From positions 1-41,762 of the forward strand of contig NZ_FOWC01000029.1 in the NCBI RefSeq assembly GCF_900115345.1: DNA of 41,762 nucleotides, written 5' to 3'. Under the pieces are notes generated by a model. That model did not search any database. It was not told the origin of the DNA and was given only the letters and a program-made list of their open reading frames with translations. Origin of the DNA: Amycolatopsis rubida (lineage in GTDB: Bacteria > Actinomycetota > Actinomycetes > Mycobacteriales > Pseudonocardiaceae). The position numbers were made by a program, and so were the translations under genes. Positions 23,955 to 31,618 of this stretch are shown here, piece after piece. The first letter of the stretch is position 1. Every line of letters begins with the position of its first letter.

Positions 23955-25391
23955 TCAGGCGGTGGCGCGGGGGCGGCCGGCGAGCAGGTACACGCCGGCG
24001 GAGATCAGCATTCCCGCTGGCAGCGAGAAGTCAATTCCGCCTGCCGCGCTCGCGAGGAACCCGGTGTACATCCCGGGAAGCGCGAGGAAGGAGGCCGAAG
24101 CTGCCGCGCCGAGGACGAGGGCGGCGATTCCGGGCCAGTGCACGCCGCCGACGTACCAGAACGGGCCGCCGCGGCGTTCGTCGGCGAGTGCGTGCCCGTC
24201 GTAGCGGTTGCGCCGCAGCAGGAGGTCGGTCACGTAGATCGCCATCATCGGGCCGAGCACGACGACCATCAGCTGCATCATGTCGTTGACTGCTTTGAGA
24301 AAATCGGACACGAGCAAGGCGTACAGGGTGAGCAGCACGCCGGCCGTGCCGTCCAGCAGAACGCTGCGAGAGCGGCGCAGGCGGACGCCGATCGCCTGCA
24401 GCGCGAGGCCGGAGCTGTACACGGTCATCGCGTTGTTGGCGATCGCGCCGAGGATCACCGCGATCAGGAAGATCGGGGTGAACCACGGCGGCAGCACGGA
24501 TTCCAGCGCGGCTTGCGGGTCGCTCATGTCCAAAGTGGTCGCCGCGAACGCGCCGAGCGCGGTGAACACGATGCTCGGCAGGAAGGCTCCGGCGGCGGTC
24601 CATGCGGCGACGGCGAACGGTTTGGTGTCGCGCGGCAGATACCGCGCGAAGTCCGCGCTGTTGTTGTAGGACAAGGAAGCCGACGCGACCAGCGCTACGC
24701 CGCCGGCCAGCGCCGCCCACAGCGCGACTCCGTGCAGCGGAGCCGGGGGCTGGTAGCTCCATGCGGTGTGCCGGATCAGGAATCCGCCCAGCACCAGGAA
24801 AACCGCGGTCGTCACGATGGCCAGCGGCAGGTAGAGGCGGACGATCACGGAGTGGCCGTAGACGCTGATCACCAGCGTCGCGGCGGCGACCGCGACGATC
24901 ACGACGACCTTGCCCAGGGTGTTCAGCTCGATGCCGAGCCGCGCGCACAGGCTGAAGGCCGTCACTGAGGCCGCGGACCAGCTCAAGGCCACGTAGCAGA
25001 CCGAAACGAGCCAGCCGTTCAGGCCGATCACGAAGCGGTTGCCGCGGACGCCGAACATCGCCCGCATGATGACCTCGCTCGGCGCGCCCGCCGCCGGGCC
25101 GCTGACCGAGACGAGGCCGACCAGCACCCAGCACAGGTTGCCGGCGACGATCACCGCGAGCGCCTGCGGCAGGCTCAATCCGCTGAGCACCAGCGCGCCG
25201 CCGACGACCAGGCTGAGGTAGCTGACGTTGGGCGCGGCCCACACCCCGAACAGGTCCCGGGCCCGGCCGTGCCGTTCGTCGTCGCCGATGACGTCGATGC
25301 CGTGGGCTTCCACCCGGGGGCCGCGCCCGGACCTGGGCGGGGGCGGGGCGGATGCGCCGGGCGACACGGGCGGCGTGGCGGGAGCGGTCAT
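23955..25391 (-). CDS. NCS1-family permease (cytosine/purine/allantoin/hydantoin type)
   Basis: 478 residues, about 12 membrane segments. The N-terminal EAHGIDVIGDDERHGRARDL then LFGVWAAPNVSYLSL is the NCS1 signature before TM1; SYNNSADFARYLPRDTKPF matches the conserved segment around TM8. It imports a nitrogen-rich small molecule with H+ or Na+. ATG 25391 has GGAGG 8 bases upstream. It is the first gene of a four-gene run and its promoter carries a LacI-type operator between -35 and -10. Confidence 0.93.
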   Translation of the reverse strand: MTAPATPPVSPGASAPPPPRSGRGPRVEAHGIDVIGDDERHGRARDLFGVWAAPNVSYLSLVVGGALVLSGLSLPQALAVIVAGNLCWVLVGLVSVSGPAAGAPSEVIMRAMFGVRGNRFVIGLNGWLVSVCYVALSWSAASVTAFSLCARLGIELNTLGKVVVIVAVAAATLVISVYGHSVIVRLYLPLAIVTTAVFLVLGGFLIRHTAWSYQPPAPLHGVALWAALAGGVALVASASLSYNNSADFARYLPRDTKPFAVAAWTAAGAFLPSIVFTALGAFAATTLDMSDPQAALESVLPPWFTPIFLIAVILGAIANNAMTVYSSGLALQAIGVRLRRSRSVLLDGTAGVLLTLYALLVSDFLKAVNDMMQLMVVVLGPMMAIYVTDLLLRRNRYDGHALADERRGGPFWYVGGVHWPGIAALVLGAAASASFLALPGMYTGFLASAAGGIDFSLPAGMLISAGVYLLAGRPRATA

Positions 25392-25425
25392 GGCGAACCT
25401 CCGGGCCGGGGAATCGACTCGGGCC

Positions 25426-25454
25426 ACGGTAAGGACCCAAATCGATTTGGGCAA
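25426..25454 (-). promoter_or_regulatory. Promoter of the permease operon with LacI operator O1
   Basis: On the minus strand, TTGCCC (25454-25449) and TACCGT (25431-25426) are spaced by 17 bases. The perfect 16-bp palindrome CCCAAATCGATTTGGG (25436-25451) fills the spacer. A bound repressor would exclude RNA polymerase. Confidence 0.8.
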
Positions 25455-25474
25455 TGCTCGTCCCACGGCGGGTT

Positions 25475-25501
25475 CCAAAACGATTTGGCCGAGGTTAGGC
25501 T
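25475..25501 (+). promoter_or_regulatory. Leaderless lacI promoter with operator O2
   Basis: CCAAAACGATTTGG (25475-25488) differs at one base from the core of O1 and lies 38 bp from it centre to centre. The -10 TAGGCT (25496-25501) is followed by 8 bases and the lacI ATG. O2 overlaps the -35 position, which implies autorepression. Confidence 0.75.
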
Positions 25502-25509
25502 GCTGCGCC

Positions 25510-26547
25510 ATGGCCGGGAAAAGAACGCGAGCGACCATCAAGGACGTCGCCCGCCGCGCCGGGGTTTCGCCGACGACGGTGTCGCACGCCTTCAGCGGGA
25601 ACGGGACGGTCGCGGCCGAGACCGCGGAGCGGGTGCGGGAGGCGGCGCGCGAACTGGGCTACCGGCCGGACACGGTCGCGCGCGGGTTGCGGTCGAGCAG
25701 GCTCGGGGTGCTCGGGCTCGTGGTGCGGCCGCTCGACCCGTCGGACACCGCGTTCCTGGAGGGCGTCGACTACTTCCTGCGGTTCGCCGGATCGGCCGCG
25801 CTGGCCGCGGTGGAACGCGGGTACGGCCTGATGCTGGTGCCGGATCCGACCCGGGCCGACGCGCCCGCGGTCGGGCTCGCCTGCGACGGATTCCTGATCA
25901 CCGAACCGGTCGAGAACGATCCGCTGATCACCATGCTGGACCGCGAATGCGTGCCGTTCCTCGGCGTCGGGCGGGATCCGGCGCGGCCCGCGTCGCCGGA
26001 CTACCTCGACCTCGGCACCGGGCGGATCGTCGCCGAGGTGCTCGACCACCTGGCCGCGGCGGGCGGCACGCGGGTCGCGGCGGTGCTGGGCACCGATCGC
26101 AACGAATGGAACCTGGACGCCGAAAGGGCTTACCTGGACTGGGTTGGCGTTCGCGGGCAGCAGCCGCTGGCGGTGCGCCGCGCGGAGGTCGCGGGGGAGG
26201 CGGGCGGCCGCGCGGCGGGAGAGGAGCTGTTCGCGCTGGATTCGCCGCCGGACGCGGTGTACTGCCAGACCGGGCGGCACGCGGCCGGGGTGCTGGCCGC
26301 CGCGCGGGCGCGGGGCTTGGCGGTGCCCGGCGACGTGCGCATCGCCTGCGGCGCGGATTCCGATTCCGAGCACACCCGGTCGGGCGTTCCGCCGATCACC
26401 GCGGTCGATCTGCGGCCGGTGCGCCTGGCCCGCACGGCCGTGGCGGTGCTCGTCGACCGGGTCGAAGGGATCGAGCCGCCTGTTCCCGGGCCGGCGGAGT
26501 ACGAACTGATAGTGCGCGGGTCGACCCGGGGACAGGCAGTGGGTTAG
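25510..26547 (+). CDS. LacI-family transcriptional regulator
   Basis: 345 residues. The HTH at residues 8-32 reads TIKDVARRAGVSPTTVSHAF, with a hinge helix RPDTVARGLRSSR and a periplasmic-binding-like sensor domain (about 62-340; LGVLGLVVRPLDP, DGFLITEPVENDP, GDVRIACGADSDSEH). No membrane or signal segments. ATG 25510 follows a leaderless -10. It is divergent from the NCS1 permease with two matched operators between, so it very likely represses both directions until the imported substrate or a product binds. Confidence 0.95.
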   Translation: MAGKRTRATIKDVARRAGVSPTTVSHAFSGNGTVAAETAERVREAARELGYRPDTVARGLRSSRLGVLGLVVRPLDPSDTAFLEGVDYFLRFAGSAALAAVERGYGLMLVPDPTRADAPAVGLACDGFLITEPVENDPLITMLDRECVPFLGVGRDPARPASPDYLDLGTGRIVAEVLDHLAAAGGTRVAAVLGTDRNEWNLDAERAYLDWVGVRGQQPLAVRRAEVAGEAGGRAAGEELFALDSPPDAVYCQTGRHAAGVLAAARARGLAVPGDVRIACGADSDSEHTRSGVPPITAVDLRPVRLARTAVAVLVDRVEGIEPPVPGPAEYELIVRGSTRGQAVG

Positions 26548-26976
26548 CTAGGCGTGCGGGACCGCGCCGACGCGCGAGTCACGCGGCCGCAGAGCCGAAA
26601 GCGCCCCGCTGAGCGCGAGCCGGCCGGGGCCGGTGAACGCGAGCAGCAGCAGCGCCCAGCAGAACATCGCGGCCGCTTCGCCGCCGTTCTCGATGGGGAA
26701 GAGTCCTTGCGGCAGATGGACGGAGAAGTAGGCGTACGCCATCGACCCCGATCCGATCAGCGCCGCGACGCGGGTCGCGGCGCCGAGCAGGACGAGCCCG
26801 CCCGCGACGAGCTGGATCAGCGCGGCCCACCAGCCCGGCCAGGCGCCCGCCTGCGCCGTGCCGTGCGCGCCGAGCACTCCGAACAGCGATTTCACGCCGT
26901 GGCAGGCGAAAAGGAACCCGACGACGATGCGGAACAAACCGAGCGCGTAATCCTGTGCCGCGTCCAGCCGGTGCAT
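26548..26976 (-). CDS. DoxX-family membrane protein
   Basis: 142 residues with four membrane helices; LGLFRIVVGFLFACHGVKSL in the first helix and GGLVLLGAATRVAALIGSG in the second are typical of DoxX/MSMEG-type proteins, and the loop HLPQGLFPIENGGEAA is conserved. Family roles include oxidative-stress membrane complexes; the role here is unknown. ATG 26976 has GGAGG upstream. Its stop codon directly abuts the lacI stop (no intervening base), so the convergent transcripts must overlap or terminate inside coding sequence. Confidence 0.9.
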   Translation of the reverse strand: MHRLDAAQDYALGLFRIVVGFLFACHGVKSLFGVLGAHGTAQAGAWPGWWAALIQLVAGGLVLLGAATRVAALIGSGSMAYAYFSVHLPQGLFPIENGGEAAAMFCWALLLLAFTGPGRLALSGALSALRPRDSRVGAVPHA

Positions 26977-27333
26977 GATGCCTCCACATAGGACGACTCG
27001 GGCGGACGGCGGAGACGTCCGTTCGGACACCAGTACCGGTCCGCAGAGTGGTCCAGACCTTTCCTGGACCGGTGTCAAGGTATACCGGTGACCGGAGTCT
27101 CCGCGATACCTGCGAAAGTCAGGTTCCGCCCGGTCCGCGGCGTGTGGTAACGGCCGGTGAACGCAGCGGCGTCCGGTTCGGGGAAGCGGCAGGGCCGTTG
27201 GGGGGAACGGGGTTTCCGGCGTCTGCCGTCGAGAACGGCGCCGGGCGGCCCGGCCGCGGCTGCGGCGAGTTCCGCGGCGCACGGCGTTCCGGAAACCAAG
27301 TCCGGACTTGGTTTCCGGCGCTGTGTCAACGGT
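26977..27333. other. Gene-free 357-base stretch with dyads (DoxX leader and MDR terminator)
   Basis: No convincing gene is present. On the DoxX side are GTCCG-TT-CGGAC (27017-27028), GGTCCAG-N7-CTGGACC (27050-27070) and GGTATACC (27079-27086), with a minus-strand TTGACA nearby, which may be promoter and operator. The middle (27100-27285) shows nothing I can assign. The right end holds the palindrome listed separately. Confidence 0.6.
27289..27318. terminator. Perfect 30-base palindrome after the MDR oxidoreductase gene
   Basis: Bases 27289-27318 are fully self-complementary, centred on TCCGGA, with the arm opening CCGGAAACCAAG. It lies 15 bases beyond the stop of the minus-strand MDR gene and is probably its terminator. 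Unlike the other hairpins of the window it has no spacer at all. Confidence 0.75.
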
Positions 27334-28251
27334 TCACAGCGCGACCACGATCTTGCCGTGCACGTGGCGTCCGGCCTGCATCGTCACCGCTTCGCGGATC
27401 TGCTCGACCGGAAAGGCCGCGGCGATCGGCACAGTGAGCTCCCCGATGCGGATCGCGCCGGTGATCCGTTCGAGGGCACCGGAATCCGCGTCGAACGCAC
27501 CTGTCGCACGCACGCCCGGCAAGGCGGGGCCGTCGGCGACGGTGGAGATCCGCTCGGGAGCCACGCCGAGTCCGAGCGCGGTCTCGGCTGTCTCCCTGCC
27601 GAACAGGTCGGTCGCCGCGGTGATCCCTTCTGGCGCCAAGGCGCGCACCCGATCCGCGAGGCCGGGGCCGTACGCCACGGGTTCGGCGCCGAGTTCGCGC
27701 AGGAAGCCGAATGTGCGCTCGGAGGAGGTGCCGAGCACTCGGGCGCCGGCCAGCTTCGCCAGTTGCACGGCGAAGATGCCCACGCCGCCCGCTGCTCCGC
27801 CGATCAGGACAGTGTCCCCGGAGCGGAGCCCGATCGCGGCGAGCGCGGCGGAGGCCGTCAGACCGGCCACCGGGAGCGTGCTCGCCACCTCGTCGCTGAT
27901 GCCCTCCGGTGTGCGCCACAGCGTCGAGGCGGGAGTTTTGACCAGTACGAAATCGGCGACGGACCGGCCGATCGCGCCCCCGTACACCCGGTCGCCCACA
28001 GTGAATCCGGAGGCTTCGGCTCCTGTTTCGTCCACCGCTCCGGCGAAATCGCTGCCGAATCCGGCGGGCAGCGTGATGCCGAACCGCGCCGCCGTTTCCG
28101 GCCGGGCGGCGATCTGCCAGTCCATCGGATTCAGCCCGGCGGCGGTGACCCGGACGCGGACCTCGTCCGGTCCGGCGTGCGGCTCGGGCACCTCCTCCAG
28201 GCCGAGTGCTTCCGGGCCGCCGAATCGCCGGTAACGGACAGCTTTGCTCAT
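27334..28251 (-). CDS. NADP-dependent MDR oxidoreductase (quinone reductase-like)
   Basis: 305 residues of the zinc-free medium-chain dehydrogenase/reductase family. The N-terminal GroES-like domain begins KAVRYRRFGGPEALGLEEVP with AAGLNPMDWQI; the Rossmann motif is TVLIGGAAGGVGIFAVQLAK (AxxGxxG-like). The end GRHVHGKIVVAL is the family C-terminus. It probably reduces quinones or enones with NADPH. ATG 28251 has GAGGAGAAG upstream. It is divergent from a TetR regulator whose putative operator pair lies between them. Confidence 0.92.
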   Translation of the reverse strand: MSKAVRYRRFGGPEALGLEEVPEPHAGPDEVRVRVTAAGLNPMDWQIAARPETAARFGITLPAGFGSDFAGAVDETGAEASGFTVGDRVYGGAIGRSVADFVLVKTPASTLWRTPEGISDEVASTLPVAGLTASAALAAIGLRSGDTVLIGGAAGGVGIFAVQLAKLAGARVLGTSSERTFGFLRELGAEPVAYGPGLADRVRALAPEGITAATDLFGRETAETALGLGVAPERISTVADGPALPGVRATGAFDADSGALERITGAIRIGELTVPIAAAFPVEQIREAVTMQAGRHVHGKIVVAL

Positions 28252-28277
28252 CGGTCGCTTCTCCTCGGGTCAGTGAT

Positions 28278-28323
28278 GGGACTTGGTCTCATCAACCGTA
28301 CCCGAGCGACGAGACCAAGTCCC
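28278..28323. promoter_or_regulatory. TetR operator pair between MDR gene and tetR
   Basis: GGGACTTGGTCTC (28278-28290) and its exact reverse complement GAGACCAAGTCCC (28311-28323) form a 13-bp inverted repeat with 20 bases between. Each copy is itself close to symmetrical (GRGAC-N3-GTCYC), so there may be two dimer sites. The right copy abuts the TAGACT -10 (28325-28330) of the leaderless tetR gene. Confidence 0.8.
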
Positions 28324-28336
28324 GTAGACTTGTCCC

Positions 28337-28903
28337 ATGGCTCGCTGGCAACCGGACGCACCAGGGCGGCTCGCCGCCGCGGCCCTCGACCTGTTCGAGG
28401 AACGCGGCTACGAGAACACGACCGTGATCGGGATCGCCGAGCGCGCGGGCCTTACCAAGAGCACGTTCTTCCGGCACTTCCCGGACAAGCGCGAGGTGCT
28501 CTTCGGCGAAAGCGCGATGACCGGCCTGCTCGCCGGGGCGATCGCGGCGGCACCGGCCGCGGCCGGGCCGCTTGAGGCGGTGGCGCACGCCCTGGACGTG
28601 CTCGGCCGCGAGGTTTTCGCCGATGACCGGCGCGAGTTCAGCGCCCGGCGGCAGGCCGTGCTGGACGCCAATCCGGAATTGCGGGAACGCGAAGCGCGCA
28701 AACGGATCGGTCTCGTCGATGCGATGACCGAGGCGCTCGAACACCGCGGCGTCCCCGGCCGGACCGCGCGGGTGGCCGCGAAACTGGGTGCGCTCGCCTG
28801 GGAGATCGCGCACGACGAGTGGATCGCGACGAACGGCGAGGATTTCGCTTCGCTGGTGCGGCAAGTGCTCGCCGAAGTGCGCGAGGTCAGTGCTGCCTGC
28901 TGA
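28337..28903 (+). CDS. TetR-family regulator of the MDR gene
   Basis: 188 residues. The N-terminal HTH reads AALDLFEERGYENTTVIGIA then ERAGLTKSTFFRHFPDKREV, classic TetR; the helical ligand domain follows. ATG 28337 lies 6 bases after a TAGACT box (leaderless). It is divergent from the MDR oxidoreductase at 28251 with a strong inverted-repeat operator between, the standard layout of a TetR repressor of a detoxifying reductase. The inducer is unknown, presumably an electrophile or quinone. Confidence 0.94.
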   Translation: MARWQPDAPGRLAAAALDLFEERGYENTTVIGIAERAGLTKSTFFRHFPDKREVLFGESAMTGLLAGAIAAAPAAAGPLEAVAHALDVLGREVFADDRREFSARRQAVLDANPELREREARKRIGLVDAMTEALEHRGVPGRTARVAAKLGALAWEIAHDEWIATNGEDFASLVRQVLAEVREVSAAC

Positions 28904-28931
28904 GGATGCTTGCGGCGGCGGATGCCGCGGG

Positions 28932-29510
28932 TCACGACCGCGGCGGCCATCCGGATTCGAGCAGCGCGAATACCGACGCCAAAGCGGCGGCGGGATCCGG
29001 TGCGGTGCCGGTGAGATCCGGGATCTCCAGCACGAACCGCGCCAAAGCCCGCACGGCCGGGTCGTCGCGGGGTGAGCCGCTTTCCTCGGCCAGCGCGGTC
29101 GTCAGGCCGGGTTCGCAGGAATGCCACAGGCGGCGCGCGTACTCGCGCAAGGCGGGCGTCTGCACGATCAGGTCCCGTTTCGGGGCGTGTTCCGGCGGGA
29201 TGTCCGTCGAGTACGGGCCGCGGGCAGCGAAGAATTTGTGCAAGGCCGCGAGAACCGGTTCGTCTGGGGCGCGATCTCGGACCGCGGCGACGATTCCGGC
29301 CCGGCGTTCCGACCCGTCGTCGAAGATCAGCGCGTCCTTGCCGTCCGGGACGTGGGCGAAGAGGGTCGCGACGGAGATGTCGGCCTCTTCGGCGATCTGC
29401 GCGACGGTCACCCGGTCGTAGCCGTGCTTCAGGAACAGCCGCAGTGCGACCTCGTCCAGCCTGCGGCGGGTTTCGCGTTTGCGGCGTTCGCGTCGTCCGG
29501 TGTTGACCAC
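28932..29510 (-). CDS. TetR-family regulator of the SDR gene
   Basis: 192 residues. HTH: EVALRLFLKHGYDRVTVAQI then AEEADISVATLFAHVPDGKD. The C-terminal helices include LREYARRLWHSCEPGLTTAL. The GTG start at 29510 follows TAGCCT by 6 bases, so a leaderless mRNA is likely. It is divergent from the SDR gene at 29578. CTGAAG (29531-29536) and CTTCAG (29557-29562) in the gap form a dyad that could be its operator. Confidence 0.93.
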   Translation of the reverse strand: MVNTGRRERRKRETRRRLDEVALRLFLKHGYDRVTVAQIAEEADISVATLFAHVPDGKDALIFDDGSERRAGIVAAVRDRAPDEPVLAALHKFFAARGPYSTDIPPEHAPKRDLIVQTPALREYARRLWHSCEPGLTTALAEESGSPRDDPAVRALARFVLEIPDLTGTAPDPAAALASVFALLESGWPPRS

Positions 29511-29530
29511 GACCCGAGGCTACCCCAAAG

Positions 29531-29562
29531 CTGAAGCAGGTTTAAAGTTGGAATCACTTCAG
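29531..29562. promoter_or_regulatory. Candidate TetR operator in the SDR/tetR divergent region
   Basis: CTGAAG and CTTCAG are inverted with 20 bases between, flanking a TTTAAAG stretch that may hold the SDR -10. The distal part of the tetR promoter is also covered. It is a short dyad, so only a candidate. Confidence 0.4.
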
Positions 29563-29577
29563 TTTTAGGAGGATGCC

Positions 29578-30432
29578 ATGACAGTGCTGGTGACCGGGGG
29601 CAATGCCGGGATCGGCTACTTCGTCGCGGAACAGCTGGCCGAGGCGGGGGTGGAGGTGGTGCTCGGCAGCCGGGACGCGGCGAAGGCGGAGGTCGCGCTG
29701 CGGGTCCTCCGCGAGCGGGTGCCGGGGGCGCGCGCGTCGTGGGCGCGGCTGGACCTTGCCGACCTGGCGTCGGTCAACGGGATCGAGGTCGGGGGACTCG
29801 ACGCGGTCGTGCTGAACGCGGGAGTGCGTCTCGAAGGGCCGCAGCGGCGGGAGACCCGGGACGGGCACGAGATGTCGTTCGGGGTCAACCATCTCGGGCA
29901 TTTCGCGCTGACCGCGGCGCTTCAGGACCGGTTGCGGCCAGGGGCGAGGATCGTGACCATGGGCAGCTTCGCGGCGAAATCGGCGAAGCTCGATTTCGCC
30001 GATCTGGAGAGCAAGCGGGATTATCAGCCGAAAACCGCCTACGAACGATCGAAGCTCGCGCAGACGCTCTTCGCGCTGGAGCTGGATCGGCGGCTGCGGG
30101 CCGCCGGGAGCAGCAGGCTCAGTGTCGTCGCGCATCCTGGCGGGGCGCTGGACCGCCTGACTCCGGACCGGCCGCCGTTGCACGTGCGGGGCACGAAGCT
30201 GAACCTCGCGCGCATTGCCTTGCAGGGCAAGGACGGCGGCGCGCGGCCAGCGGTGCGGGCGGCGGTCGGTCCGGATGTCCACAGTGGTCAGATCTGGGGT
30301 CCGCGCGTGTTCGGCCTCAAGGGAAAGCCCCGGCCGGAGCCGGTGCGCGGGCCGTACGCGGACGCCGAAGCCGCCGCCCGGGTGTGGGCGGCGAGCGTGG
30401 AGCTGACCGGGGTCGAGCCGGTGTTCAGCTGA
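29578..30432 (+). CDS. Short-chain dehydrogenase/reductase
   Basis: 284 residues. TVLVTGGNAGIGYFVAEQLA is the SDR TGxxxGIG cofactor motif; LDAVVLNAGVRLEG is the NAG motif; the catalytic residues are shifted toward the retinol dehydrogenase/WW-oxidoreductase-like group: TMGSFAAKSAK, then AYERSKLAQTLF (Y-x3-K). It oxidises or reduces a carbonyl with NAD(P)H. ATG 29578 has AGGAGG 5 bases upstream. Its 3' end overlaps the convergent MDR gene by 8 bases. Confidence 0.93.
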   Translation: MTVLVTGGNAGIGYFVAEQLAEAGVEVVLGSRDAAKAEVALRVLRERVPGARASWARLDLADLASVNGIEVGGLDAVVLNAGVRLEGPQRRETRDGHEMSFGVNHLGHFALTAALQDRLRPGARIVTMGSFAAKSAKLDFADLESKRDYQPKTAYERSKLAQTLFALELDRRLRAAGSSRLSVVAHPGGALDRLTPDRPPLHVRGTKLNLARIALQGKDGGARPAVRAAVGPDVHSGQIWGPRVFGLKGKPRPEPVRGPYADAEAAARVWAASVELTGVEPVFS

Positions 30433-31447
30433 CGTCGATCAGGATCTTTCCGGTGACGCCCTTCTCGGACGCCTCGTGCGCGCGAGCCGTTTCCGCCAGC
30501 GGGAACCGGTGCACAGGCAGTCCGTGCTCGGGGCCGAGTCGCAGTCCGCCGTCGCGCAGGGCGGCGTTCAGGTCTTCCGCACCGGCGTGCAGGCGGTCCC
30601 ATCCGACGCTGTAGAGCACCAGGAACTGGTAGCGGCTGTTGAGGAAGACGTTCTGTCCGAAGTCGACAGTCACGGTTCCGGTGCCGCGGTCGTCGCCGTA
30701 GGCCGCGACCACCCCGCGCGGACGGAGAACCGCGGCGTGCAGGGGAGCGTTCACGCCGGCGGCGACCTCCACGATCACGTCGACCCCCTCCGGCGCGATT
30801 TCCCGGATCGCCGCGGCGACGTCTCCTTCGGTGTACCGCACGACATGCTGCGCACCGGCGGCGCGCGCGAGTGCGGCTTTGTCCTCGGTGCTGACCGTGG
30901 CGATCACGGTCGCTCCGGCCCAGCGCGCCAGCTGGATCGCGGCGTTGCCGACCGCGCCCGCGCCGCCGCTGACCAGAATCGTCTTGCCGGCCAACGCCTT
31001 CGGGGCGAGCCGTCGCGGCCCGTCCTCGGCGACGGTGAGCGCGCGGTGCGCGGTGAGCGCCGGGATCGCGAAAGCGGCGCCCTCGTCGAAACCGGACTCG
31101 TCGGGGAGCGGGACGAGCCGGTCCGCCGGAAGCACGGTGTACTCCTGCGCGGTCCCGGACGTCGGCGTGTGCGCGGCGGCCAGCAGCAGCCACACCCGGT
31201 CGCCCGCGGAGAATCCGTCCACCCCGGCGCCGACCGCGTCCACGACGCCGGCCCCGTCCTGGTTGGGCACGGACAATTCGGCCTCGGCGCCGAAACGGGA
31301 GCCGGAGCGCGCTTTCCAGTCGGTCGGGTTGACCGCGGACACGACGATCCGCACGCGCACCTCGCCCGGCCCTGGCTCCGGCACGGCGAGTTCGGACAAG
31401 GTCAGCACTTCCGGGCCGCCGAACTGGCGGTAGGTCACAGCTTTCAC
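30425..31447 (-). CDS. NADPH:quinone reductase-like MDR oxidoreductase
   Basis: 340 residues. N-terminal GroES-like half: KAVTYRQFGGPEVLTLSELA, SAVNPTDWKARSGSR. Rossmann motif: TILVSGGAGAVGNAAIQLAR. The C-terminus, EKGVTGKILIDVS, is family-typical. No zinc-ligand cysteines are seen, which fits quinone oxidoreductases of the zeta-crystallin type. Convergent with the SDR gene (8-base overlap), so the two transcripts are antisense to one another at their ends. Its paralogue at 27334 shares the family but not high identity. Confidence 0.92.
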   Translation of the reverse strand: MKAVTYRQFGGPEVLTLSELAVPEPGPGEVRVRIVVSAVNPTDWKARSGSRFGAEAELSVPNQDGAGVVDAVGAGVDGFSAGDRVWLLLAAAHTPTSGTAQEYTVLPADRLVPLPDESGFDEGAAFAIPALTAHRALTVAEDGPRRLAPKALAGKTILVSGGAGAVGNAAIQLARWAGATVIATVSTEDKAALARAAGAQHVVRYTEGDVAAAIREIAPEGVDVIVEVAAGVNAPLHAAVLRPRGVVAAYGDDRGTGTVTVDFGQNVFLNSRYQFLVLYSVGWDRLHAGAEDLNAALRDGGLRLGPEHGLPVHRFPLAETARAHEASEKGVTGKILIDVS

Positions 31448-31493
31448 CCTCGATGCAATTCACCGGCGGGCGCGGCTATTCCCGCCGGGCGGG

Positions 31494-31577
31494 TCAGCGT
31501 CCGGCGAGTCGTGCGATGACCGGGGTGAAGTGTTCGAGGAAGGTGCCGTTCACGCTGGCAGCACGGCGCTCTGGGTT
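31494..31577 (-). pseudogene. C-terminal remnant of a duplicated LLM oxidoreductase gene
   Basis: The last codons before the stop at 31494 read SVNGTFLEHFTPVIARLAG, almost the same as the end of the intact gene at 31619 (SVNGAFLEDFAPVIARLAG), and the DNA is alignable for about 66 bases. Upstream of this the frame carries unrelated residues. It lies 42 bases downstream of the intact copy, in the same orientation: a tandem duplicate that has lost nearly everything. Confidence 0.8.
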
Positions 31578-31618
31578 CTTTGCGATGGTGTTGTGGCAGG
31601 CGGGTCGTGGCGGCCGGG

